Shown: positions 29,014-39,109 of the stretch, piece by piece | Layout: each line of letters starts with the position of its first letter | How positions within the stretch are numbered: the stretch's first letter is position 1 | Source of the DNA: Myxococcus hansupus | Lineage (GTDB): Bacteria > Myxococcota > Myxococcia > Myxococcales > Myxococcaceae | Reading direction: 5' to 3' | Assembly: GCF_000280925.3 (NCBI RefSeq) | Contig: NZ_CP012109.1 | Coordinates: 5,352,501 to 5,416,500, forward strand | DNA length: 64,000 nt | Program-made: the position numbers and the translations under genes | Notes under the pieces: generated by a model | The model's input: only the letters and a program-made list of their open reading frames with translations | The model's database searches: none | What the model was told of the DNA's origin: nothing

Positions 29014-31036
29014 GGCCGGCCACCTTACGCCAGCGTCCCGGGGCCGTGCGGCCCTGCACGCCGTCGAACCACGCCTCCAGCGCGATGGCGTCCGGCCCTT
29101 CACAGTCGCCCGAGCAGGCGCGCAGCACGCGCCCGTCCGCCTGTGGCCGGTCCACCCACCACCGCGCGCCATCGAAGGCGCCCACGTCCTTCTCCTGGAG
29201 GATGCCCGCGTGCGCCGCGGGACCCATCTCCACCACGCCATCCGGGCGGATGCGGTACGCGTCGAAGGCGCGCGGCGCGCCCGGCCAATGCCCCGGGTCG
29301 AACACCTCCGGCAACACGTGCGTGAAGCCCGTCTCCGCGTACAGCGACAGCGGGGCCCAGGCCTCGCCGCGCAGCAGCGGCGCCAGTGACACGCCATCCA
29401 CATCCGTCAGGCCCGGCAGTCCGGACAGCTCCAGCAACGTGGGCCCCACATCCACCAGTCGCACCAGCGCGTCCACGGACGCGGGCCCCGTCCCCCGCCC
29501 GCGCGGTGGCTTCACCGCCAACAGGATGCGGTTCTCCTCTTCCGACAGCCGAGCGCCATGAACGGGCGTGGCGCCGGCCAGGTCCTCGCGGTCCGCGTGG
29601 AAGCTCTCGCCGTGGTCCGACATCAAGAGGATGAGCGCGTCGTCATAGCGCCCCGAGCGGCGCAGCGCGTCCAGCAACATCCCCACCTGCGCGTCCGCCT
29701 GCGCGATGAGTTCGTCATAGAGCGCCTCCGCGCCCGGGCGATTCCAGCCCCCCTTCGCCCCCGGAGACACGGGCGCGAAGTGCATGCGCAACCGCCGCTC
29801 CAGCGGCTCCGAGGCGGAGACGAAGCGCCGGTAGAACGGGTGGACCGGGTCCCCGGGGAAGTGCGCCGCCGTCGCGTGGAAGGCGAACAACGTGGGGCCC
29901 TGGCTCGCCTCGTCCACGAGCCGTGACGCCAGCCGCTCCGAATACCCCATGGCGTCGTGGATGCCCGCCAGCGCGCGGTTGTCGATGAACTCGGGCAGCC
30001 AGGCCGCGCCCAGGGCGTTGTCCGCGAAGACGCCCACCGCGCGGTAGCGGAGCTTCTCCAGCAGGAAGTTCACCGCGCCGCGCGGCGGCTGAAGGCGCGT
30101 CTCGAAGCCGGACGCCGGCCCCTCCGCGTGGAAGCGCGAGCAGTCGGTGGCGAACACCGTGCGCCACCCGGCCTGGGCGAACGACTCGGCGAACGTGCGC
30201 TGGAGCTGCATCCGCGAGTCCGACGTCAGGGAGTAGCGAACCCCCGTCTCGTGCGGCCAGCGCGCCGTGAGCAGCGAACGCCACGCGGGCTCCGTCTGGG
30301 CAATGGGCGTGTACGCGCGGGTGAAGAGCGTCCCCTCCTCCAGCAGGCGCTCCACGTTCGGCGCCACCGCGCCCGTGCCTCCCTGGGACTTCAGCCGGTC
30401 CGGGCGGAAGGCGTCGATGCCAATCACGACGACCAGCGGATGCGCCGCCTGGCCCTGGCCCCACGTCCCCTGGCCCACCAGCAGCACCACCGCCGTGCCG
30501 GCCGCCGCCGCGCCCAGCCACAACGCGCGCCGTCCGCGCCCCGCGCCCGAGCGCAGCACCCACGCCGCCGCATGCACCGCCAGCCACCCCACCGCGAAGG
30601 CGCGCGGGTGCCAGGGCTCCCCATGGTCCACCAGCCAGGCCAGTAGCGAACGGAGCGCGGGCAAATCATCGAAGAGCGCGGGCCGCGCGATGGCCCGGTC
30701 CCACGCCAAGAGCGAGAACAGCAGCAGCCCCTGCCCCAGCGTCGCCAGCGCGCCACCCTTGCCCCAGGCGCGGGCCAGCAACGTCGCCGCCGCCGCGAGC
30801 AGTGCGCCCGCCGCCGCGTACACGGCCGCCACGCGCAAAAGCAGTCCTGGGATGACGGGCTGCACGGCCGCCATCAGCGCCGCGTAGGGGCCCTCCACGG
30901 GGATGTCCATGCCCACCACGCCTGAACGCAGGAGCAGCCACGACTCGCCCGCGAACAACAACAACCCCAGCGCGGCGCCAGCAAGCAGACGAACGAACCA
31001 GGAGCGAAGGATGCCGGACGGGGGGAGCTCGGGCAT
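28901..31036 (-). CDS. Membrane sulfatase/alkaline-phosphatase-fold hydrolase with a threonine at the nucleophile position
   Basis: The 711-residue product has four to five N-terminal transmembrane helices (about 14-200) and a periplasmic sulfatase-fold domain starting at VVVIGIDAFRPDRL near 225. Where true sulfatases have C/S-x-P-x-R, it reads QTEPAWRSLLTA. Thr replaces the formylglycine precursor, as in LtaS/EptA-type phosphotransferases. Late metal-site residues lie in LMSDHGESFH. I therefore favour a phospho- or glycerophospho-transferase/hydrolase over a sulfatase. The frame continues 113 bases into the thioesterase gene, ending with a Pro/Gly-rich tail. That long overlap may be real or reflect a lost stop. 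ATG 31036 is the chosen start. Confidence 0.8.
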   Translation of the reverse strand: MPELPPSGILRSWFVRLLAGAALGLLLFAGESWLLLRSGVVGMDIPVEGPYAALMAAVQPVIPGLLLRVAAVYAAAGALLAAAATLLARAWGKGGALATLGQGLLLFSLLAWDRAIARPALFDDLPALRSLLAWLVDHGEPWHPRAFAVGWLAVHAAAWVLRSGAGRGRRALWLGAAAAGTAVVLLVGQGTWGQGQAAHPLVVVIGIDAFRPDRLKSQGGTGAVAPNVERLLEEGTLFTRAYTPIAQTEPAWRSLLTARWPHETGVRYSLTSDSRMQLQRTFAESFAQAGWRTVFATDCSRFHAEGPASGFETRLQPPRGAVNFLLEKLRYRAVGVFADNALGAAWLPEFIDNRALAGIHDAMGYSERLASRLVDEASQGPTLFAFHATAAHFPGDPVHPFYRRFVSASEPLERRLRMHFAPVSPGAKGGWNRPGAEALYDELIAQADAQVGMLLDALRRSGRYDDALILLMSDHGESFHADREDLAGATPVHGARLSEEENRILLAVKPPRGRGTGPASVDALVRLVDVGPTLLELSGLPGLTDVDGVSLAPLLRGEAWAPLSLYAETGFTHVLPEVFDPGHWPGAPRAFDAYRIRPDGVVEMGPAAHAGILQEKDVGAFDGARWWVDRPQADGRVLRACSGDCEGPDAIALEAWFDGVQGRTAPGRWRKVAGHDSGNPQPSGTLRSPEQLLRLRPGQRTGPAHPQPRGG

Positions 31037-31176
31037 GACCTGGACTTCTATACCCGATTGCAACAGCCGCGTGCCTGCGCGGGCCCCCCGCATTTGGGGG
31101 ATGCGCCCGAACCCGGATATGAACAATTTGCGTGCGATTGAACCCCACCAGCGCGACCGGCCCCGCCGGCCCTGAA

Positions 31177-32439
31177 ATGCCAGACGCCCCGCTCCCCGAG
31201 GGCAGCCAGGATTTGGTGAGCCAGGCGCTGGACGTCGAGCGCTATCACCACGCCCGGCAGATGGCCCGGCTGCGGCTGGTGGCCGTCACCCTGCTGCTGG
31301 GCGTGGCCCTCCACCAATCCACGCTGAGCGCCAAGGCGGACTGGGCCGTGTATCTGGTCCCGCTGGGCGGCTACTGGCTCTGCACCGTCCTGGGCATGGT
31401 GGCGGTGGCCCGCTGGCGCCACGGCGTCTGGTGGGCGGGCCTCACGCTGGCCTTCGTGGACGCGCCCGCCATCTATTGGATGCAGCACCTGGCCATTCCG
31501 GTGTCGCCCTCTCCCGGAGGCGTGGCCGGCTTCTCGCTGGGCATCTACACCGTGCTGGTGCTGCTGGCGGCCTTGTCCCTGCGCCGCTCCGTGACGGCCA
31601 TCGTCATGACGGTGGCCGCCATCGCCGAGGTCCGGCTCCAGTACGAAGCGGGCATCGGCGCCGGCGCGCAGATCGCCGCGGTGGTGCTGCTGGGAATCAC
31701 GGCCGCGGGCGCCCATTACCTGCTGGGCCGCATCCGCACCCTGTCCGCCGCCGTGTCCCGCGAGGAGCTCAAGCGCGCCCGCCTGGGGCGTTACTTCTCG
31801 CCCTCAGTAGCAGACCGACTGCAACGCCAGGCCTCCCTGCCCCCGGAGCTGCGCGAGGTCACCGTGCTCTTCGCGGACCTGCGGGACTTCACCGCGCTGA
31901 GCGAGCGGATGCCGCCCGAGCAGGTGGTCGAGGTCCTCAACGAGTACTACGGCCGCATGGTGGAGGTCGTGTTCCGCCATGGCGGAACGTTGGACAAGTT
32001 CATCGGGGACGCGCTCATGGTGTACTTCGGCGCCCCGCTGGATGACGCCCACCACCCCCTCAGCGCGGTGCGCTGCGCCCTGGACATGGTGGCGGAGCTG
32101 GAGGCGGTCAACGCCGAGCGGGCCGCCCGGGGCGTCCCCGGCCTCCGCATGGGGGTGGGCATCCACACCGGGCCCGTCGTCCTGGGGAACATCGGCTCCA
32201 CCACCCGCCGCCTGGAGTACACCGCCATTGGCGACACGGTGAACGTGGCCTCCCGCATCGAGCAGCTCACGAAGGGAGCCGGCGTCCCGGTCCTCGCCTC
32301 CCAGGCCACCCGGGAGCGCTGCGCGGAGACCTTCGACTGGGTATCGGTGGCCCCGGCCTCGGTTCCTGGAAAGCGCCTGCCCGTGGCCACCTTTTCCCCG
32401 AGTGTGGGACAAGTCGGGGCCATTCGGGCGGCCGGCTGA
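31177..32439 (+). CDS. Membrane-bound class III adenylate cyclase
   Basis: This 420-residue protein has about six transmembrane helices in its first 185 residues, followed by a class III cyclase domain at about 225-400. The metal Asp lies in [14 protein letters not shown], the second in [19 protein letters not shown] together with the adenine-specifying Lys, and the transition-state pair in [15 protein letters not shown] with Asn and Arg intact. The domain should make cAMP. It sits between the divergent sulfatase-fold gene and nuoC and is followed by the nuoC promoter, so it is probably not in the nuo transcript. GTG 31132 is an alternative start; neither has a convincing ribosome-binding site. 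Confidence 0.87.
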   Translation: MPDAPLPEGSQDLVSQALDVERYHHARQMARLRLVAVTLLLGVALHQSTLSAKADWAVYLVPLGGYWLCTVLGMVAVARWRHGVWWAGLTLAFVDAPAIYWMQHLAIPVSPSPGGVAGFSLGIYTVLVLLAALSLRRSVTAIVMTVAAIAEVRLQYEAGIGAGAQIAAVVLLGITAAGAHYLLGRIRTLSAAVSREELKRARLGRYFSPSVADRLQRQASLPPELREVTVLFADLRDFTALSERMPPEQVVEVLNEYYGRMVEVVFRHGGTLDKFIGDALMVYFGAPLDDAHHPLSAVRCALDMVAELEAVNAERAARGVPGLRMGVGIHTGPVVLGNIGSTTRRLEYTAIGDTVNVASRIEQLTKGAGVPVLASQATRERCAETFDWVSVAPASVPGKRLPVATFSPSVGQVGAIRAAG

Positions 32440-32537
32440 TCCACCCCCTGTCCGGGTCGCCAGCATCCCTCCCACCGCGTCATGCGCAACGCCCGCTTCT
32501 GGGCCTCCTAAGTGGGCTACATGGTTGAGGGTTTACG

Positions 32538-32567
32538 TTGACGCACCCCGCGAGGGCTCCTTATAAA
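32538..32567 (+). promoter_or_regulatory. Near-consensus sigma-70 promoter for nuoC-D-G-H-I
   Basis: TTGACG (32538-32543) and TATAAA (32562-32567) are separated by 18 bases. This is the best promoter match in the window. Transcription should begin near 32575, before the TTG at 32604 and after the TTG at 32538, so it decides the nuoC start. Confidence 0.7.
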
Positions 32568-32603
32568 GCCGCGGATTCTTCTCCCTTAGTCATTGGGGCC
32601 CCC

Positions 32604-33137
32604 TTGAGCACTTTCGCGTTGGACAGGGTCTCCGCCCAGCTCCCAGAGGCGGTGGCGGATCGCTACGTGGACCGGACCGGAGGCGCCTGGGCCGTCATCC
32701 ATGCTGACTCGCTCCCGAAGGTCGCCGCGTTCCTGAAGAACGACCCGGAGTTGGAGTTCAAGCTGTTCGGCTCCATCGACGCCGTGGATCGGCTGCACCT
32801 GGCGGAGAGCGACCCTCGCTTCGAGGTCGTCTACTTCCTCTACTCGCTCAAGCGGCACGAGCACGTGCGGCTGAAGGTGCGCGTGAGCGAAGCCAACCCG
32901 GTGGTGCCCACGCTGGTGCCGCTGTTCCGGGGCGCCAACTGGTGGGAGCGGTTGACCTTCGACTTCTACGGCATCCAGTTCGCCGGGCACCCCGACCTGC
33001 GCCGCATCCTCCTGTACGACGAGTTCAAGGGGCACCCGCTGCGCAAGGACTACGCGCTGCGCGACCGGCAGCCGCTCATCCCCGAGCGCCCCATCAAGGA
33101 CATCTTCCGCGGCCCCGGCACCAGCGGGCTCTCCTGA
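32604..33137 (+). CDS. nuoC: NADH-quinone oxidoreductase subunit C
   Basis: The product is 177 residues from TTG 32604 ([23 protein letters not shown]...). It contains the NuoC signature: [74 protein letters not shown]. It is a peripheral-arm subunit facing NuoD and needs no cofactor. An in-frame TTG at 32538 would lengthen it by 22 residues, but those bases form the -35 box of a near-consensus promoter. nuoD follows after 12 bases. Confidence 0.92.
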   Translation: MSTFALDRVSAQLPEAVADRYVDRTGGAWAVIHADSLPKVAAFLKNDPELEFKLFGSIDAVDRLHLAESDPRFEVVYFLYSLKRHEHVRLKVRVSEANPVVPTLVPLFRGANWWERLTFDFYGIQFAGHPDLRRILLYDEFKGHPLRKDYALRDRQPLIPERPIKDIFRGPGTSGLS

Positions 33138-33149
33138 GCGAGGACATCC

Positions 33150-34396
33150 ATGGCTGACACCCATAAGCCCGACGAAGCGCCGAACCCCGATACCGACTCG
33201 TACGCCCACGAGTCGGAGCTGGAGGCCCACCTCCAGACCAAGCGGATGGTCATCAACATGGGCCCCTCCCACCCGGCCACGCACGGCACCGTGCGGCTGA
33301 AGGTGGAGCTCGAGGGTGAGACGATCGTCAAGATCGACCCTGAGATTGGCTTCCTGCACCGCGGCTTCCAGAAGAGCTGCGAGAACGTCACGTGGACGCA
33401 GTGCCTGCCCTACACGGACCGGCTCAACTACCTGTCCGCGATGATGAACAACTTCGGGTTCCTCAACGCCGTGGAGAAGCTCATCGGCCTGGAGATTCCC
33501 GAGCGCGCCCAGTACATCCGCGTCATCGGCTCCGAGCTGCACCGGCTGACGGACCACCTGACGTGCGTGGGCGCCACCGGCCTGGAGATGGGCGGCTTCG
33601 CGCCGTTCCTCCTCGCCATGGAGTTCCGCGAGCTGCTGCATGACCGCACCGCCGAGCTGACCGGCGCGCGCCTCACCACCAGCTTCGGCCGCGTGGGTGG
33701 CAGCAACCGCGACCTGCCCGAGGGCTGGATTCCGCTCGTCCGCAAGACGCTGGACCAGGGCGTCGCGCTGCTCGACGAGATGGAAGGCCTGCTGACGAAC
33801 AACCGCATCTTCGTGGACCGCACGAAGGGCACGGGTGTCATCAGCGCCGAGGACGCCATCGAGTTCGGCTACACCGGCCCCGCCCTGCGCGCGTGCGGCG
33901 TGGACTACGACATCCGCAAGACGAAGCCGTACTGGGTCTACGACCGGTTCGACTTCGACGTCCCGCTGGGCGAGCACGGCGACAACTACGACCGCTACCT
34001 CGTCCGGCTCGAGGAGATGCGTCAGTCCATCCGCATCCTGCGCCAGGCGATGGACACCATCCCCGCCGGCCCCATCATCGTGGATGACTGGCGCATCGCG
34101 CTGCCGCCCAAGCCCGAGGTCTACGGGACCATCGAAGGCGTGATGTCGCACTTCAAGCTGGTGATGGAGGGCATCCAGGTGCCCCCCGGTGAGGTGTACG
34201 ACGCCACCGAGGCCTCCAACGGCGAGCTGGGCTGGTACCTGGTGAGCGACGGCCGCGGCCGGCCGTACAAGGTCCACGTGCGCGCGCCGGGCTTCCCCGT
34301 GCTCGCGGCGGTTCCGCACATCATCGAAGGCAAGATGCTCGCGGACCTCATCCCCACGTTTGACACCATCAACATGATCGGCGGCGAGGTCGAGCA

Positions 34397-34400
<4 letters not shown>
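33150..34400 (+). CDS. nuoD: NADH-quinone oxidoreductase subunit D
   Basis: This 416-residue subunit begins with an acidic, variable 30 residues, then [24 protein letters not shown] and [32 protein letters not shown]. The His and Asp of the quinone-binding pocket are in conserved positions. It ends [15 protein letters not shown]. NuoD forms the quinone cavity with NuoB. NuoC and NuoD are separate here, not fused as in E. coli. Its TGA overlaps the GTG of nuoG (34397-34400). Confidence 0.96.
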
Positions 34401-36280
<1,880 letters not shown>

Positions 36281-36282
36281 TC

Positions 36283-37731
36283 ATGAGCCGCGTACTGACG
36301 ATTCTCGTCGCCATGTTCACCATCGTCTTCCTGATGGCGGGTGGCATGGCGTCGGCCTACCTCGTGGGTGGGCTGGTGGAGGAACACTGGTTCACGGGCG
36401 CGAGCCGGTTGACCAACGTGCTGTTCCTCGTGCTCGTCTTCGTGATGGTCATCGCGACGCTGCTGACCATGGCGGAGCGCAAGTGGAGCGCGTTCATCCA
36501 GGACCGCATGGGTCCCAACCGCGCGCGCATCGCCCTGCCCGGCCTGAAGAACCGTTCCCTGGGCGGCCTCCCGCACATCCTCACGGACGTGCTGAAGATG
36601 CTGACCAAGGAGGACCTGATTCCGGCGACGGCCAACCGGTTCATGTTCAACCTGGGCCCCATCCTCGCCTTCGCGCCGACCTTCGCGCTGTTCGCCGTGG
36701 TGCCCGCGGGCCCGTCGGTGACGGTGTTCGGTCACCGGGTGGACATGGTGGTGGCCACGCCGGACTTCGGCATCCTCTACGTGCTCGCCATCGCCTCGCT
36801 GGCCGTCTACGGCACCGCGCTGGCCGGCTGGGCGTCCAACAACAAGTTCGCGCTGCTGGGCGGCGTGCGCGCCACCTCGCAGATGATCTCCTACGAGGTC
36901 GCGCTCGGCCTGTCGCTGGTCGGCCTGTTCCTGATTTTCTCGTCGGTGCAGTTCCCGGCCATCATCGGTGACATCGGCCACGCGATGGGCGGCGGCACCG
37001 GACAGGCGCAGTACCTGTGGCGCACCGACGGCGCGTTCGACCTGGGCCTGCCGGCCTGGGGCATCATCATCCAGCCGCTGGGCTTCCTGCTCTTCTTCGC
37101 CGCGTCCTTCGCGGAGACCAAGCGCGCCCCGTTCGACCTGCCCGAAGGCGAGTCCGAAATCATCGGCTACTTCGTCGAGTACTCCGGCATGAAGTTCGGC
37201 CTCTTCATGATCTCCGAGTTCGTGGAGGTCGTGGTGCTCGCCGGCGTGACGACGGCGCTCTTCTTCGGCGGCTACCACCTGCCCTTCGGCAACGAGTGGC
37301 TGGCCAACCTGCCCGTCATGCAGGAGCACGGCTGGCTGCTGGGCACCATCCTGGGCACGGTGTTCTGGCTGAAGGTGCTGTTCCTCATCTGGGTGCAGTT
37401 GCTCATCCGCTGGACGTTCCCCCGCTTCCGCTACGACCAGATTCAGTCCCTGGGCTGGAAGATTCTCCTGCCCATCGGCCTGGTGAACGTGTTCGCGACC
37501 GGCGCGCTGGTCCTCTGGGATCCGTCCCTGCGGGCGCTGGCGGTGCTGGGCATGGTGGAGATTGGGTTGCTCGTGGTGTTGACCACGACAACGAAGGTCC
37601 CAGAAGGCGGCGATGCCCATGGCGGTGCGCACGGCGCGCACGGTCATGGCCACGACCATGGACACGGTGGGCACGGCGCCCATGACCTCCCGGCGCACGC
37701 CCACGGCGCGGCCCCGGCCTCCACCCACTAG
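36283..37731 (+). CDS. nuoH: NADH-quinone oxidoreductase subunit H with a His-rich C-terminal tail
   Basis: The 482-residue membrane protein has about nine to ten transmembrane helices. It contains the NuoH loops that face the quinone site (AERKWSAFIQDRMGPNRA; LPHILTDVLKMLTKEDLIP; FAETKRAPFDLPEGESEIIGYFVEYSGMKFGLF). A normal NuoH is about 325-350 residues. Here an extra transmembrane helix and a C-terminal tail of about 40 residues with repeated His and Gly (HGHGHDHGHGGHG) are added. The His-rich tail may bind metal; NuoI has one too. It starts 2 bases after the nuoG stop. Confidence 0.94.
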   Translation: MSRVLTILVAMFTIVFLMAGGMASAYLVGGLVEEHWFTGASRLTNVLFLVLVFVMVIATLLTMAERKWSAFIQDRMGPNRARIALPGLKNRSLGGLPHILTDVLKMLTKEDLIPATANRFMFNLGPILAFAPTFALFAVVPAGPSVTVFGHRVDMVVATPDFGILYVLAIASLAVYGTALAGWASNNKFALLGGVRATSQMISYEVALGLSLVGLFLIFSSVQFPAIIGDIGHAMGGGTGQAQYLWRTDGAFDLGLPAWGIIIQPLGFLLFFAASFAETKRAPFDLPEGESEIIGYFVEYSGMKFGLFMISEFVEVVVLAGVTTALFFGGYHLPFGNEWLANLPVMQEHGWLLGTILGTVFWLKVLFLIWVQLLIRWTFPRFRYDQIQSLGWKILLPIGLVNVFATGALVLWDPSLRALAVLGMVEIGLLVVLTTTTKVPEGGDAHGGAHGAHGHGHDHGHGGHGAHDLPAHAHGAAPASTH

Positions 37732-37773
37732 GCCGCAGCTTTCGGCCCCTGCATCCGGGAATCGAGAACCCAC

Positions 37774-38547
37774 ATGGCCTACAAGGTTAGCAAGGACCCT
37801 CGCACCGACATCCGCGAGCGCGCCTATGTGCCCAACCTCCTCCGCGGGTTGGGCATCACCGCGAAGCACTTCTTCCGCAATCTCTTCGGCACGCGTGACA
37901 CCAACACGCAGGTGGTGGACCGCACCGGCACCAGCCTGATGACGACGGTGGCGTACCCCGACGAGAAGCCCATCTACCCCGAGGGCTACCGCGGCCTGCA
38001 CCGGCTGGTTCCGCGCGAGGATGGCAAGCCGCGCTGCGTGGCTTGCTACATGTGCGCCACCATCTGCCCGGCGCAGTGCATCTACATCGAGGCGGGCGAG
38101 TACGGCGAAGAGGGCGGCGACGCGGAGGACCGCGTCATCGAGAAGTACCCCACCCAGTTCGTCATCGACGAGCTGCGCTGCATCGTGTGCGGCCTCTGCG
38201 TGGATGCGTGCCCCAAGGACGCCATCCGCATGGACACGTACACGCACACCCCGCCCGAGTACACGCGGCAGAACTTCGTCTACGACATCCCGAAGCTGCT
38301 CAAGGGCGCGCCGGTGTCGCACCCGTCGGACCCGTGGAACAAGCGCGAGGGCTCCGAGCAGCCGCACCACGTCCACAAGGAAGCGCACACGCGCATCGGC
38401 GAGGGCCTGGTGGAGCTGAAGCTGCCCCACGGCGACCACGGGCACGGGGACCACGGCCACGGCAAGGCGCTCCCCGCGGGCGCCCACGGCCACCAGACGG
38501 TGGTGACGCAGCAGGGCCCCATCCAGGTGACCAAGTTCATCAAGTGA
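37774..38547 (+). CDS. nuoI: NADH-quinone oxidoreductase subunit I with a His-rich tail
   Basis: This 257-residue protein has two [4Fe-4S] motifs ([15 protein letters not shown] near 90-104 and [15 protein letters not shown] near 134-148) that bind clusters N6a and N6b. Usual NuoI is 150-180 residues. The extra 90 C-terminal residues contain [13 protein letters not shown] and a Gln/Val-rich end. It is the last nuo gene of this block and is followed by a strong terminator. The subunits that normally complete the complex (E, F, J-N) must be encoded elsewhere. Confidence 0.95.
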   Translation: MAYKVSKDPRTDIRERAYVPNLLRGLGITAKHFFRNLFGTRDTNTQVVDRTGTSLMTTVAYPDEKPIYPEGYRGLHRLVPREDGKPRCVACYMCATICPAQCIYIEAGEYGEEGGDAEDRVIEKYPTQFVIDELRCIVCGLCVDACPKDAIRMDTYTHTPPEYTRQNFVYDIPKLLKGAPVSHPSDPWNKREGSEQPHHVHKEAHTRIGEGLVELKLPHGDHGHGDHGHGKALPAGAHGHQTVVTQQGPIQVTKFIK

Positions 38548-38590
38548 ATCCAGATTCCCTGCGAGGCCCGTAAGCGCCTCGCCAGGATTC

Positions 38591-38636
38591 CCGGCCCGCC
38601 CTCCCGCGTTGAAGCGGAAGGCGGGCCGGCGCTTTT
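38591..38636 (+). terminator. Strong rho-independent terminator after nuoI
   Basis: CCGGCCCGCC (38591-38600) pairs exactly with GGCGGGCCGG (38620-38629), a 10-base stem, followed by CGCTTTTT. It closes the nuoC-D-G-H-I transcript. Confidence 0.92.
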
Positions 38637-38742
38637 TCAGGGGGCTGGTGGTGAGGATGAAGCTCTTCAATACGCTTGGTGGCGGAGCATGCGCGGCGCG
38701 CGCTGCAAGGCACGGTGAGCGCTCCCTCCGGGAGTCGCCGCC

Positions 38743-39108
38743 GTGAAGCGCTACCGGCTGTCGGTGTGCAAGGGCTCCAGTTGCAAGGCGGGCGGCGCGG
38801 ATGCCGTCTACGCCGAGGCCCGGGACTCGCTGTCAGGCCAGGGCCTGGTGCCCCGCTGCGAGCTGTACCGCGGCGGCTGCTACGGCTTCTGCCACATGGG
38901 TCCCAACGTCGTCGTGCGCGAGGACACCGGCCGCAAGCGCGACCCGCTGTCCCCGGAGGACTACCAACTCATGGGGTGGGACGGTGAGGTGTACTACTCC
39001 GAGATGACGCCGGAGAAGATGCGCCGCGTGGTGTCGGAGCACATCGCGAAGGACGCCCCGGTGAAGGAGCTCTTCGGCCAGCCGGACTCGGACTGCGGCG
39101 AGGACTGA
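38743..39108 (+). CDS. Thioredoxin-like [2Fe-2S] ferredoxin
   Basis: This 121-residue protein, starting at GTG 38743, has Cys9 and Cys14 in SVCKGSSCKAGG and two more in GGCYGFCHMGPNVVV near 45-55. The C-x4-C...C-x3-C pattern with the GPNVVV strand is that of the thioredoxin-like 2Fe-2S fold seen in NuoE, HoxE and stand-alone ferredoxins. It lacks the N-terminal helical domain of NuoE (about 80 residues). It follows the nuo terminator by 106 bases, so it is not in the nuo transcript unless there is read-through. Whether it serves complex I is unknown, but the position is suggestive since nuoE is missing here. Confidence 0.82.
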   Translation: MKRYRLSVCKGSSCKAGGADAVYAEARDSLSGQGLVPRCELYRGGCYGFCHMGPNVVVREDTGRKRDPLSPEDYQLMGWDGEVYYSEMTPEKMRRVVSEHIAKDAPVKELFGQPDSDCGED

Positions 39109-39109
39109 G

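Noticed and set aside
31119..31175. Short 18-codon frame before the adenylate cyclase as a leader peptide
   Set aside because: No regulatory codon run or attenuator structure is visible.
32538..32603. Upstream TTG as the nuoC start
   Set aside because: Those bases are the -35 box of a near-consensus promoter and would precede the predicted transcription start.
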